Shown: positions 50,924 through 60,464, numbered from the stretch's first letter. The stretch is 64,000 nt of DNA from an uncultured Christensenellaceae bacterium (GCA_910589015.1 CAJUSA010000001.1:186001-250000), one strand, 5' to 3'. Numbers and translations: made by a program. Notes: generated from the sequence alone by a model not told the origin.

Positions 50924-52054
50924 ATGATGAAAATTTGTGTCATCGGCGGCGGCGCGGCAGGGCTGGCGTGCGCCGTCATGCTGGGCAGAAAGGGCTTTCC
51001 CGTCACGGTGTTGGAACGCGGCGCGCGGGTGGGGCGGAAACTTTCGGCAACGGGAAACGGACAGGGCAATGTGACCAATAGCGCGATGGGCGCGGAACAT
51101 TATTTTTCCGACCGTCCCGACCGTGTGCGCAACGCCCTTGCGCGCTTCGGCGCGGACGATGCCGTGGCGTTCCTCGAGAGCATGGGCGGCATCTTCCTGC
51201 GCGACGCGCGCGGCCGCGTGTATCCCGCGTCGAAACAGGCCTCCGCCGTCACCGATCTCTTCCGTCGCGAGGCAGAAAGGCTCAAAGTCAACATTGTGCT
51301 CAACGCGCATGTGCAGGAGCTTGCATACGACGGCGATTTTTGCGTGAAATGGGCGGAGGGACAGATGCGCGCGGACGCAGTCGTGCTGGCGGCGGGCGGT
51401 TGCGCGGCGCCGTCCTTCGGCACGGACGGCGGCGCGTATGCTCTGGCGCAACGGTTCGCGCATACCATCGTTCCGCCGCGCCCCGTTCTCGTGCAACTGC
51501 GTTGCGACAAAGAGGGCGTGCGCGGGTTGAAGGGGATCCGCGTCGATTCGCTCGTGCGCGTCATGCGCAAGGGGAAGGAAATCACCCGCTGTCGGGGCGA
51601 CGTGCTCTTCACCGATCACGGCGTATCGGGCGACGCGGTGTTCCGCGCCTCTTCCTATGCCGAATCGGGCGACGGGCTTTTGCTCGATTTTCTGCCCGAC
51701 GTACCGCGCGAGCGGCTTTCCGGCGCGTTCGGCGCGGGCGGGCTGCTGTGTATCGTCAACAATACGCTGGCGCGCACGATCGAACGGCGTGCGGGCGGAG
51801 ATCGGGCGCGCGTGCTCGCGCTCGTAAAGGAATATCCCCTTACCGTGACAGGCTCGCTCGGCTTCGACTGCGCGCAGGTCACGCGGGGCGGCATTCCGCT
51901 TGCGGAAACCGACGAGCATTTTCAGAGCGTCAAACGCGCGGGACTGTATTTCGCGGGGGAAATTCTCAACGTAGACGGCGAATGCGGCGGTTACAATCTG
52001 CAATGGGCGTTTACTTCGGCGTTTTGCGTGAGCGATCGCATCGCGCGCGGGTAA
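50924..52054 (+). CDS. HI0933/BaiN-type NAD(P)/FAD-dependent oxidoreductase
   Basis: A 376-residue flavoprotein. The dinucleotide fold is ICVIGGGAAGLACAVML, followed by GRKLSATGNGQGNVTN, the marker of the HI0933 family, and the C-terminal FAD motif FAGEILNVDGECGGYNLQWA. The substrate is unknown in most members; BaiN reduces bile-acid intermediates. Translation probably starts on a leaderless message at 50924 or 50927. Ten bases separate it from a second flavoprotein. Confidence 0.88.
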   Translation: MMKICVIGGGAAGLACAVMLGRKGFPVTVLERGARVGRKLSATGNGQGNVTNSAMGAEHYFSDRPDRVRNALARFGADDAVAFLESMGGIFLRDARGRVYPASKQASAVTDLFRREAERLKVNIVLNAHVQELAYDGDFCVKWAEGQMRADAVVLAAGGCAAPSFGTDGGAYALAQRFAHTIVPPRPVLVQLRCDKEGVRGLKGIRVDSLVRVMRKGKEITRCRGDVLFTDHGVSGDAVFRASSYAESGDGLLLDFLPDVPRERLSGAFGAGGLLCIVNNTLARTIERRAGGDRARVLALVKEYPLTVTGSLGFDCAQVTRGGIPLAETDEHFQSVKRAGLYFAGEILNVDGECGGYNLQWAFTSAFCVSDRIARG

Positions 52055-52063
52055 GGGGGCTTT

Positions 52064-53584
52064 ATGGAATTGCATAATTTGACGTTGCGCGTCGGGCAGA
52101 GCGAAAAGGATCTGCTTGCCGTGTGCGAACGTAAACTGCGCGCGCCGTGCGCCGACTTCCGTATTTTACGCAAATCGCTCGACGCGCGTGACAAATCGAA
52201 TATTAAATGGGTGTATTCGGTCGAATGTTCCGATAAACCGCTCAAAAAATCCGAGCGTATCTTCCCGCAGATCAAGGGGGGTGCGCCGCGCGTCTATATC
52301 GCAGGGGCGGGCCCTGCGGGGCTGTTCTGCGCGCTGCGCCTTATCGAATACGGCATTCGCCCCGTGCTGTTCGAACGCGGCAAACGGGTGGAAGAGCGCA
52401 GGGCGGACGTCGAAAAATTCCGCAAAGAGGGCGTGCTCGATCCCGAATCAAACGTGCAGTTCGGCGAGGGCGGCGCGGGTACGTTTTCCGACGGCAAGCT
52501 CAACACGCAGACGCACGGCGGATATAACCGCGACGTCATCGAACTCTTTCTGCGGTTTGGCGCGCCCGAAGAAATCGGTTATCTTTCCAAACCCCATATC
52601 GGCAGCGACAGGCTATTTTCAATCATTCGCAACATACGCGCTCATTTGCTCGATGCGGGCGCGGAAATCCGTTTCGGCGGCAAACTCACCGATGTCACGG
52701 TAAAAGACGGGAAACTTTGCGCCGTGGAAGGGAACGGCGTGCGCGAGGACGCCGACGCGCTCGTGCTTGCGATCGGCCACAGTGCACGCGATACTTTTGA
52801 AATGCTTTTTCGGCGCGGACTTGCCATGGAACAGAAGGAATTTGCGGTCGGCGTGCGGATCGAGCATTTGCAGGCGGAAATCGGCAAAGCGCAATACGGT
52901 CGGCTTTATACCAAACTGCCCGCCGCCGAATACAAGCTTGTGTCGCACGCAAGCGAGCGGGCGGCGTATACCTTCTGTATGTGCCCCGGCGGCAGCGTGA
53001 TCGCCTCGGCGTCGGAAGAGGGCGGGTTGGTCGTCAACGGCATGAGCGATTACGCGCGCGACGGACTGAACGCCAATTCCGCTTTGGCGGCGCAGGTCAA
53101 AAAGAGCGACTTTGCAAGCGATCATCCGCTGGCGGGCGTGGCGTTTCAGCGCAAAATCGAACGGGCGGCGTATGCGGCGGCGGGCGGCGGATACCGCGCT
53201 CCCGTGCAGCTGGCGGGCGATTTTCTTGCGGGCAAAGAGAGCACGCGGTTTGCAAGCGTTCTGCCTACCTATGCGCCCGCCACGGCGTTTGCGCCCGTAA
53301 GTGCCTATCTGCCCGCCGAATTGTGCGATACGCTTAAAACGGCGCTTACCGACATGGACAGACGCTTAAAAGGCTTTGCCTGCCCTGACGCCGTGCTTAC
53401 GGGCGTGGAAACGCGCACGAGTTCGCCCGTGCGGATCTTGCGCGGCGACGATCTGCAGGCGAGCGCGGCGGGCGTGTATCCCTGCGGCGAAGGGTGCGGT
53501 TATGCGGGCGGCATTACTTCCGCGGCGGCGGACGGGCTGCGCGTGGCGGATGCGATCGCACAGAAGTATTTAAGAGGGCAATAA
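52064..53584 (+). CDS. FAD-dependent dehydrogenase-like protein (COG2509 type)
   Basis: A 506-residue flavoprotein. Residues 1-80 form the small N-terminal domain typical of this family, then VYIAGAGPAGLFCALRLIEY is the FAD fold near residue 85 and NVQFGEGGAGTFSDGKLNTQ the family signature. The end GEGCGYAGGITSAAADGLRV closes the FAD site. The family is widespread and its substrate is not known. Second gene of the operon. Confidence 0.88.
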   Translation: MELHNLTLRVGQSEKDLLAVCERKLRAPCADFRILRKSLDARDKSNIKWVYSVECSDKPLKKSERIFPQIKGGAPRVYIAGAGPAGLFCALRLIEYGIRPVLFERGKRVEERRADVEKFRKEGVLDPESNVQFGEGGAGTFSDGKLNTQTHGGYNRDVIELFLRFGAPEEIGYLSKPHIGSDRLFSIIRNIRAHLLDAGAEIRFGGKLTDVTVKDGKLCAVEGNGVREDADALVLAIGHSARDTFEMLFRRGLAMEQKEFAVGVRIEHLQAEIGKAQYGRLYTKLPAAEYKLVSHASERAAYTFCMCPGGSVIASASEEGGLVVNGMSDYARDGLNANSALAAQVKKSDFASDHPLAGVAFQRKIERAAYAAAGGGYRAPVQLAGDFLAGKESTRFASVLPTYAPATAFAPVSAYLPAELCDTLKTALTDMDRRLKGFACPDAVLTGVETRTSSPVRILRGDDLQASAAGVYPCGEGCGYAGGITSAAADGLRVADAIAQKYLRGQ

Positions 53585-53585
53585 A

Positions 53586-54083
53586 ATGGAAATTATCGAA
53601 TACGAAGGGCGTTACGCCGAACAAGTCAAAGATCTGCTCGTCGAATTACAGTGTTATTTGGCGTTGCTCGACGAGCGCGGCGTACTTGTCGTGAAGGATT
53701 CGTTCCGCGAGGAATATTTCGCCTATGTGCGCGAAGAACTCTCGAAGCACGGCGGCAAGATCTTCCTTGCGCAAAAAGAGGGCAGGGCGGTCGGTATGGT
53801 CGTGTGCAAACTGCTGCCCGAAGGCGGTGAGGCGGCGATCACCACGACGTGCCCGAAAACGGGATTTATCAGCGACCTTGTCGTCACCGAACCGGAACGC
53901 GGGCGCGGGATCGGGAAGGCGCTTTTGGCGGCGGCGGAAGACTATTTTGCGGCAAACGGGTGCGAATATTCGCAGCTCGAGGTGTTTGCGCCCAACTCGG
54001 ACGCAAGAGAATTATACCGTAAATCGGGTTACGGCGTAAATTGTCTGTATTTGTCGAAAGCCCTTGCACGAAGTAAATTTTGA
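53586..54083 (+). CDS. GNAT family N-acetyltransferase
   Basis: A 165-residue acetyltransferase. The acetyl-CoA binding motif A is VTEPERGRGIGKALLAAAED (R-x-x-G-x-G/A), preceded by the strand FISDLVV, with ARELYRKSGYG as motif B. It follows the flavoprotein by one base. The target amine is unknown. Confidence 0.9.
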   Translation: MEIIEYEGRYAEQVKDLLVELQCYLALLDERGVLVVKDSFREEYFAYVREELSKHGGKIFLAQKEGRAVGMVVCKLLPEGGEAAITTTCPKTGFISDLVVTEPERGRGIGKALLAAAEDYFAANGCEYSQLEVFAPNSDARELYRKSGYGVNCLYLSKALARSKF

Positions 54084-54144
54084 ATTTGTGACGAAATCGG
54101 GCTTATTTTATCGCTTTTTAATAAACTTATCACAAAATGTACAC

Positions 54145-54173
54145 TTGCGGGGTTTATAGTGTAGCCATACAAA
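54145..54173 (+). promoter_or_regulatory. Possible promoter of a short transcript
   Basis: TTGCGG (54145-54150), 17 bases, TACAAA (54168-54173). With the terminator at 54216-54244 it could make an RNA of about 65 bases. Confidence 0.35.
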
Positions 54174-54215
54174 ACAAATGCGCACACTCTCAATTTTTTC
54201 ATATTCTCTCAGCGG

Positions 54216-54244
54216 AACCCCTCGTGCTTGCACGGGGGGTTTTG
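54216..54244 (+). terminator. Terminator in the gap after the GNAT gene
   Basis: CCCCTCGTGC, loop TT, GCACGGGGGG, then TTTT, flanked by AA. It lies 132 bases after the GNAT stop. Confidence 0.85.
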
Positions 54245-54261
54245 CTATGCCTTGTTTATTA

Positions 54262-54478
54262 GAGCGAAGTAGTATGTCATTCCTGAAACTGAGTATGTCA
54301 TTCCGAGCGAAGTCGAGGAATCTCAGATGTTTCGGCTACGCTCAACATGACAAAGGGGCTGCATGCAACATGACGGGGTTTCTGTCATTCCGAGCGAAAT
54401 CGAGGAATCTCGGATGTTTCGGCTGCGCTCAACATGACGGGGGCTACATACAACACGACAGGGGACTGCAACATGATA
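54262..54478. repeat. REP-like intergenic repeat cluster C
   Basis: Two full hairpin units at 54296-54351 and 54383-54438, each from TGTCATTCCGAGCGAA to CGCTCAACATGAC, with partial copies around them. Together with the terminator and the GH43 promoter this accounts for most of the 495-base gap 54084-54578. Confidence 0.85.
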
Positions 54479-54507
54479 AATTATCCGAAAAATTTTTCTT
54501 TTTTCTA

Positions 54508-54536
54508 TTGCAAACTAAAACATTTTATGTTAAAAT
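54508..54536 (+). promoter_or_regulatory. Promoter of the GH43 gene
   Basis: TTGCAA (54508-54513), 17 bases, TAAAAT (54531-54536). Confidence 0.75.
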
Positions 54537-54578
54537 GAAGCAAACTGAAAAATATATTTTTTGTGGGGGAAAAATATC

Positions 54579-56711
54579 ATGAAGAAAACGATTAAAATCG
54601 TTTCGCTTGCGCTCGGGTCGCTGATGCTGGCGGCGGCGTTCGCGGCATGCGGAAAAACGGGTGAAACAAAGGGCGTCGTCGGCGATCGCATCTGTTACGA
54701 CAATCTCGGCGGTGCAACCTCATACCTTTCGGCGGCGGATACGCAAGCGGTCGTAAAGGGTGCGAAGAATATCAAGGGGTACGACCGCGACGGCGAAGAG
54801 GTTTCCTATTCCGATATCGCAACCTACGATGCGGCGTCGGGCACGTTCACGGCGGTTTCCGAGGGCAGGATTTCCTGCACGGCGGGCGGCGTGACCCATT
54901 CGATCGAAGTCGTTCCCGCGTATGTGACAAATCCCGGCAATCAGTACAAGGGCAATGTCGACGACACCTCGCTCGAAAACGGCGCGCAGTTCCTCGGCAA
55001 CACGCACGATCCTTCTTTTATCGAAACGACCGATCCGTACGGCAACCCCGTTTACTATCTCTTTTCCACGGGTTGGGGAGTCGGCAACGATGTGCACGTT
55101 TCTTACGACGGCATGCTCAACTGGGAATACGTCGGCAAGACCACGCAGGCGAACGATTACGACAATGCGAATATCTTCCCCGAAGAGCTCAAAGAATGGA
55201 TGAATTCGACGAATAACGGCGGCGATCTGCAATGGTGGGCGCCCGATATCGTCGAGGCGCAAGGGGGCGGGTACTGGTTCTACACCTGCCTTGTCATGGC
55301 GGATAGCCGCATGCCCAACCTCACGAGCACGAAGCCCGCGTCGTTCACGCCTTCCAACGTGCGTTATTCGCGCGCGTGCATCGTCATGTATCATATCAAC
55401 GATCTCGAGGATATCGGCAACGAAGGCGCGGTGGAATACAAGGGCGTTTTGATGCAGTCGGCGATCCCGCAGAACAGCGTAGGCGGAATCGATATCAACG
55501 GCATCGACCCGCAGATCATCTACGATACGCAGGGCAACATGTATATGGCGTTCGGTTCGTTCGGAACGGGCAACTGGATGATCGAGCTCGACGCGAAAAC
55601 GGGCTTGCGCAAGGACGGCGGCAACGACTGGCACGATTGGGAACAGATCCGCACCTACCGCAACGAAGTTGTTTCGGGCGACGGTGAGAAGATCGGTTCG
55701 GGAAATCTGACCGAAACACACGTTTATGCGGAATTTACAAACAAGAAGGTTTACGAGCACCCTTATTACGGCAGAATGCTTTCGCTCGGCGCGATGGAAG
55801 CGCCCGTCCTTGCCCGCCACGACGGCGTGAAAATCGCCGACGAAACGGCGGAATACAATGCGCAGGGCGAACCCGTAAACGTCGACGGTAAAACCTATTA
55901 TTATTCCATGCATTCGTATAACGGACTCGACGTGAATTATCAGATGTGGGGCGGCAGAAGCGAGAGCGTGCAGGGCGCCTATCTTTCAACGGGCGGCGGC
56001 ATCGTCTATAACGTGAACGTCGGGGAATCGGCGAACGAAGGCAACAAATATATGGGCGGTTTCGACTGGCAGGCGTCTTCGAAGGTTTCCTCGTGCAAGG
56101 AATACGCCGCTTGCCTGACGGGGCATAACGATCTGTATACGACGGTAAACGGCGTCAACATGGCGGCGTATATCGTGCGGAAACATACCGCGACGACGCA
56201 GTTCATGGTGCAAAATCATCAGTATTACCTCAACAGCATGGGCGATATCTGCATCAATCCCAACCGTTACGGCGGCGAGATCGACCGCAGCGTATCCGAA
56301 GAGGAACTGTTCGCCCTTACCGACGGCGGTAAGTTCGAAATGGTCGTGCTGACGAACGCGGCGGACTGGAACCGCAACGGTTTAAGCGGGACGATCAACA
56401 ACCTGTCGCAGACGGTCACGCTGAATAAAGACACGCATCAAATTATGCGCGGCGGCAGCGCGATCGGCAATTGGGTGATGTACGGAAAAGGCTATATCAA
56501 ATTTACGTTTACCGAAACGCTCAAAGGCTCGAACAGCGCCGACAGCGGTGAAACGGTTTACTACGGCGTGGTGCGCCCTTCCTGGCTCGCAAACCGCAAT
56601 CAGTCGGGCTTTACGATTTCGTGCATGGGCAACACGCAGGGCAACAAGCGCAGCATGGCAATGTTCATGAACAGTTACCCGACGATTTCGGGCGAGGGCT
56701 TGCAAGGATAA
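54579..56711 (+). CDS. GH43 family glycosidase lipoprotein (arabinanase-like)
   Basis: A 710-residue lipoprotein (lipobox AFAAC near residue 24). The ATG at 54579 is the one directly before the leader. Residues 30-110 look like a bacterial Ig-like domain. The five-bladed propeller follows: HDPSFIE with the base Asp, WWAPDIVEA, DINGIDPQIIYDTQGNMYMA with FGSFGTGNWMIEL, and LGAMEAPVL with the probable acid Glu. The C-terminal 150 residues form the beta-barrel seen in Abn2-type arabinanases (NPNRYGGE). It stands alone with its own promoter, so it is separate from the first glycan locus. Confidence 0.85.
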   Translation: MKKTIKIVSLALGSLMLAAAFAACGKTGETKGVVGDRICYDNLGGATSYLSAADTQAVVKGAKNIKGYDRDGEEVSYSDIATYDAASGTFTAVSEGRISCTAGGVTHSIEVVPAYVTNPGNQYKGNVDDTSLENGAQFLGNTHDPSFIETTDPYGNPVYYLFSTGWGVGNDVHVSYDGMLNWEYVGKTTQANDYDNANIFPEELKEWMNSTNNGGDLQWWAPDIVEAQGGGYWFYTCLVMADSRMPNLTSTKPASFTPSNVRYSRACIVMYHINDLEDIGNEGAVEYKGVLMQSAIPQNSVGGIDINGIDPQIIYDTQGNMYMAFGSFGTGNWMIELDAKTGLRKDGGNDWHDWEQIRTYRNEVVSGDGEKIGSGNLTETHVYAEFTNKKVYEHPYYGRMLSLGAMEAPVLARHDGVKIADETAEYNAQGEPVNVDGKTYYYSMHSYNGLDVNYQMWGGRSESVQGAYLSTGGGIVYNVNVGESANEGNKYMGGFDWQASSKVSSCKEYAACLTGHNDLYTTVNGVNMAAYIVRKHTATTQFMVQNHQYYLNSMGDICINPNRYGGEIDRSVSEEELFALTDGGKFEMVVLTNAADWNRNGLSGTINNLSQTVTLNKDTHQIMRGGSAIGNWVMYGKGYIKFTFTETLKGSNSADSGETVYYGVVRPSWLANRNQSGFTISCMGNTQGNKRSMAMFMNSYPTISGEGLQG

Positions 56712-56716
56712 AAAAG

Positions 56717-56748
56717 AAAAACCGTTCCGAAGAGGAACGGTTTTTTCT
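56717..56748. terminator. Bidirectional terminator
   Basis: AAAACCGTTCC, loop GAAGA, GGAACGGTTTTTT between the converging GH43 and tmcAL genes. Confidence 0.88.
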
Positions 56749-56753
56749 TGCTT

Positions 56754-57938
56754 TTATACGAACAGCGTTTCGAATTCGTTCGTATGCACGCCCGTTAAGG
56801 CGTTGTATAAGTCGTTTGCGCGTACGTCGAGGGCGAAGCAGGCGGCGGCGTCTTTGCCGAGCAGGGCGTAATCGCTGCGGCGCGTGATCACGGGGTAGCG
56901 CCCCTTGCTCAACGCGGCGAGCAGATCCTGCGCGCCTTCCTTTTTTACCGCAAGCACGTTGTGGTAAAGGGATGCGTCGAGCCATTCTCTGACGTCTTTG
57001 AGCCGTATGCCGAGAAAATTCTGCGCGACGATGCGTTTGAGTCGCGCGCGCGTGTAGCGTTTGGATACGGTGATGTCGATGAGTTTATCGTAATCGGGGT
57101 TGCTGCGCGCCATCGATTTAAGGCGGTTTTCCAACCCTTCCGAACAGTCGGGCGCGGCGGCGATCCGTTCGGGCGCGGCGCGCAAAAGGGCGCAGAGCGC
57201 GGCGGTTCGGTAGGCGTTCGGGCGGTAAGAGGGCGCGTCGGCATAAACCGACGCGGGCACGTTGCGTTTGAGCGCTTTTGCCGCGCTTCGCGTGTTCTGC
57301 CCGATAAGACCGCGCAGGGCGGTCGCCGAAGAAAAATCGTCGTAGACGGTCGTATCCGCATATCCCGCGCCCGTCCGCAGTAGCGGAAGGGGTTCGATGC
57401 GGCTGTTTAAGGCGAGCAGACTGCGGCAGTATTCCACGCCTAAAATATTGTTGGGGGAAGAGATCAGCGCCTCGTCGAGCGCGCCGCCGAGCGATAAAAG
57501 CGCCTGATTGCGCGCGCGGATATAAGATGCGCCTTCCTTCATATGTTGTTGCAAGAGCGCTTTGAAGTTCTTGTCTTCGCGCAGCGTTTCGCGCGCGGCG
57601 GTAAGAAAATCTTCCTTCGAGCCGCTCTCGCACCCGAAAGCGAGCGCCGCAACGTCGGGAATATCGTCAATCAGCTTGACGGCGCCGCGTGCAAACAGTT
57701 CGGCGGGGGCAACTGCGAACGCCGCGGGCAGCTCGGTTACGATATCCGCGCCGTTTTCAACGGCGTGGCGCGCCCGAACACGCTTATGAAACACGCTCTC
57801 TTCGCCGCGCTGCGTAAAATTTCCGCTCATCACGCACAGGATCGCGTCGCAGCTGCTTTCGGCTTTTATTTTATTCAGTTGCGCTTTGTGCCCGTTATGA
57901 AAGGGATTATATTCGCAAATTACTGCACAGATTTTCAT
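56754..57938 (-). CDS. tmcAL: tRNA(Met) cytidine acetate ligase
   Basis: A 394-residue nucleotidyltransferase-like enzyme (YlbM family) that makes acetylcytidine at the wobble base of elongator tRNA-Met from acetate and ATP. CEYNPFHNGHKAQL is the adenylation motif with HxGH-like residues, and CVMSGNFTQRGE and TELPAAFAVAPAELFA are family marks. It is divergent from pta-ackA, an interesting link since acetate is its substrate. Confidence 0.92.
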   Translation of the reverse strand: MKICAVICEYNPFHNGHKAQLNKIKAESSCDAILCVMSGNFTQRGEESVFHKRVRARHAVENGADIVTELPAAFAVAPAELFARGAVKLIDDIPDVAALAFGCESGSKEDFLTAARETLREDKNFKALLQQHMKEGASYIRARNQALLSLGGALDEALISSPNNILGVEYCRSLLALNSRIEPLPLLRTGAGYADTTVYDDFSSATALRGLIGQNTRSAAKALKRNVPASVYADAPSYRPNAYRTAALCALLRAAPERIAAAPDCSEGLENRLKSMARSNPDYDKLIDITVSKRYTRARLKRIVAQNFLGIRLKDVREWLDASLYHNVLAVKKEGAQDLLAALSKGRYPVITRRSDYALLGKDAAACFALDVRANDLYNALTGVHTNEFETLFV

Positions 57939-57955
57939 TTTTTGCCCGCGTCCTC

Positions 57956-57984
57956 TTTACAATTCTTTTCAAAAGGTGTATAAT
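57956..57984 (+). promoter_or_regulatory. Promoter of pta-ackA
   Basis: TTTACA (57956-57961), 17 bases, TATAAT (57979-57984) with TG upstream. Confidence 0.8.
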
Positions 57985-58057
57985 TCATTCGTGCCGCCCG
58001 ATGCAATCATTATACTACGGCGGCGAAAAAAAAGAAAGATATTTCGGAGAGTGAAAA

Positions 58058-59101
58058 ATGGCTTTTTTAGACAAAGTGAAACAAATCGGCAGAAAAATCT
58101 CGGAAACGGGTACGTTCGCCGAAACGCTGAAAACGCGTGCGGGCGAAAAGAACCGTAAAATCGTTTTGTGCGAGGGCGAGGATAAGCGCGTCGTCGAGGC
58201 GGCTGCCGCGTGCGTGCAGGACGGCGTGGCGCGTATCGTCCTGCTCGGCAACGAAGAACAGATCAAGGCGGCAAATCCCAACGTCGATCTGACGGGCGTC
58301 GAGATCATCGAACCCGTTTCTTCGCCCGACTTCGAGGAATACGCCGATCTTTTGTATTCTCTGCGCAAGGGCAAAGGGTTGACCGAAATGCAGGCGCGCG
58401 AGCTGGCGAAGGACAACACCTTCTTCGGCGCGCTCATGCTCAAACGCGGCGAGGCGGACGGGCTTGTTTCGGGCGCGTGCCATTCCACGGCAAACACCCT
58501 GCGCCCCGGCTTGCAGGTCGTGAAAACCGCCGAAGGCGCGTCTGCCGTTTCGAGCTTTACCTTGCTCGTGCCGCCGTTCGGGGGTAATAAATATATCGAG
58601 GACGATGTCATTTTCTTTGCGGACAGCGGGCTCAATCCCACCTACACGGCGGAAGGGCTTGCGAATATGGCGATCGACACCGCGAAGAGCGCGAAAGAGA
58701 TCGCGGGATTCGAGCCGCGCGTCGCCATGCTGTCGTTCTCGACGATGGGCAGCGCACGCCACGACAACGTGACGCTCGTGCAGGAAGCAACGCGTATCGC
58801 AAAAGAGAAAGCGCCCGATCTTCTCATCGACGGCGAATTGCAGTTCGACGCCGCGCTCGTGCCCGAGGTCGCGCAGATCAAAGCGCCGAATTCCCCCGTT
58901 GCGGGCCGTGCGAACGTGTTTATCTTCCCCGACCTTTCGGCGGGCAACATCGGTTACAAGATCGCCGAGCGTTTAGGCGGATTTCAGGCGATCGGTCCCA
59001 TCTGTCAGGGCTTTGCCAAACCCATCAACGATCTTTCGCGCGGATGCAAGTCGGCGGACATCGTGTGCGCGGTCGCTGTTACGGCGTTGCAGGCGAAATA
59101 A
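58058..59101 (+). CDS. pta: Phosphate acetyltransferase
   Basis: A 347-residue enzyme that makes acetyl-phosphate from acetyl-CoA. IVLCEGEDKRVVEAA opens the fold, LMLKRGEADGLVSGACHSTA and SFSTMGSARHDNV are conserved core segments, and VFIFPDLSAGNIGYKIAERL closes the active site. Followed by ackA after 33 bases: together they give ATP and acetate, the energy route of a fermenter. Confidence 0.96.
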   Translation: MAFLDKVKQIGRKISETGTFAETLKTRAGEKNRKIVLCEGEDKRVVEAAAACVQDGVARIVLLGNEEQIKAANPNVDLTGVEIIEPVSSPDFEEYADLLYSLRKGKGLTEMQARELAKDNTFFGALMLKRGEADGLVSGACHSTANTLRPGLQVVKTAEGASAVSSFTLLVPPFGGNKYIEDDVIFFADSGLNPTYTAEGLANMAIDTAKSAKEIAGFEPRVAMLSFSTMGSARHDNVTLVQEATRIAKEKAPDLLIDGELQFDAALVPEVAQIKAPNSPVAGRANVFIFPDLSAGNIGYKIAERLGGFQAIGPICQGFAKPINDLSRGCKSADIVCAVAVTALQAK

Positions 59102-59134
59102 ATTGCGCGGCGCGTTTTACGAGAGGGAAGCATC

Positions 59135-60334
59135 ATGAAAATTTTAGTCATCAACGCGGGGAGTTCCTCGCTCAAATATCAGCTTATCGACATGCAGACC
59201 GAAGAGGCGATCGCAAAAGGTACCTGCGAACGCATCGGCATTGCGGGCGGCAAACTCACGCATAAGGCGCGGGGCGAAAGTTTCGTATTCGAAAAAGAGA
59301 TGGAAAGCCACACCGACGCCATTGCGCTCGTTCTCGAAAAACTGACCGATAAAAAGGTCGGCGTCGTCAAATCGATGGACGAAATCGACGCGGTGGGGCA
59401 TCGCGTCGTCGCTTCGGGCGAAGAATTTACCAAAACCACGCTTGTCACCGACGAGACCATGAAGGTGCTCGAAACGCTTTCCGAGCTTGCGCCGTTGCAC
59501 AATCCTCCCGCGATTTTGGGGATCAACGCCTGCCGTGCCGTCATGAAGGGCAAGAAAATGGCAATGGTGTTCGATACGTCGTTCCATGCAACGATGCCCG
59601 ACTATGCCTATATGTACGGCATCGATTACGACGATTACAAACAGCATAAAGTGCGCAAATACGGGTTTCACGGCACGTCGCACGCTTTTGTTTCGGGCGA
59701 GGCGGCAAAATATCTTGGAAAAAATCCCGCGGATCTGAGAATAATTACCTGCCACCTCGGCAACGGTTCGTCGATCTCGGCGGTGAAGGGCGGCAAGTGC
59801 ATTGATACTTCGATGGGCTTTACCCCGCTTGCAGGCGTTCCCATGGGCACGCGCAGCGGCGATATCGACTGCGCGGCGGCGGAATTCCTGTTCCGTAAAA
59901 AGGGACTTGGCATGCAGGAAGGCATGAATTACCTCAATAAGAAGTGCGGCATGCTCGGGCTTTCGGGCGTATCGTCCGATTTCCGCGACCTGACGGCGGC
60001 TTGTAAAGAGGGGAACGACAGGGCGCGCCTTGCGCTCGACTGCTTTGCCTATGCCTGCAAGAAGTACGTCGGCGCCTATATGGTGGCGCTCGGCGGGCTT
60101 GACTGCGTCGTATTCACGGCGGGCGTCGGCGAAAACACGCCTTCCGTTCGGGCGGCGGTGCTGTCGGATATGCAGGCGTTCGGGATCGTGCTCGACGAAA
60201 CCGAAAATAACCGCGGCAACGACGGCACGATCCGCGAAATTTCGGCTAAAAATTCGCCCGTCAAGGTGCTCGTGATCCCGACAAACGAAGAACTCGTCAT
60301 TGCACGGGAAACGGCGCAGGCGGTCGGATCGTAA
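59135..60334 (+). CDS. ackA: Acetate kinase
   Basis: A 399-residue kinase that turns acetyl-phosphate and ADP into acetate and ATP. Motifs: VINAGSSSLKYQLID at the N-terminus, KYGFHGTSHAFVS, CHLGNGSSISAVKGGKCIDT and MGFTPLAGVPMGTRSGDID. Normal length. No clear terminator follows. Confidence 0.97.
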   Translation: MKILVINAGSSSLKYQLIDMQTEEAIAKGTCERIGIAGGKLTHKARGESFVFEKEMESHTDAIALVLEKLTDKKVGVVKSMDEIDAVGHRVVASGEEFTKTTLVTDETMKVLETLSELAPLHNPPAILGINACRAVMKGKKMAMVFDTSFHATMPDYAYMYGIDYDDYKQHKVRKYGFHGTSHAFVSGEAAKYLGKNPADLRIITCHLGNGSSISAVKGGKCIDTSMGFTPLAGVPMGTRSGDIDCAAAEFLFRKKGLGMQEGMNYLNKKCGMLGLSGVSSDFRDLTAACKEGNDRARLALDCFAYACKKYVGAYMVALGGLDCVVFTAGVGENTPSVRAAVLSDMQAFGIVLDETENNRGNDGTIREISAKNSPVKVLVIPTNEELVIARETAQAVGS

Positions 60335-60371
60335 AATAAAGAAAAATTTTGCAAATTGCCCGCAAAAGTGA

Positions 60372-60400
60372 TTGACAAAAGAACGGAAATTCTTTATACT
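60372..60400 (+). promoter_or_regulatory. Promoter of rpmF
   Basis: TTGACA (60372-60377), 17 bases, TATACT (60395-60400). Confidence 0.83.
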
Positions 60401-60464
60401 CATAAGGAAATGAACGCGCGCGTCCGTTTTATCGGCGCGTTGCGGACGCAAGAGAGGTGAGTAC

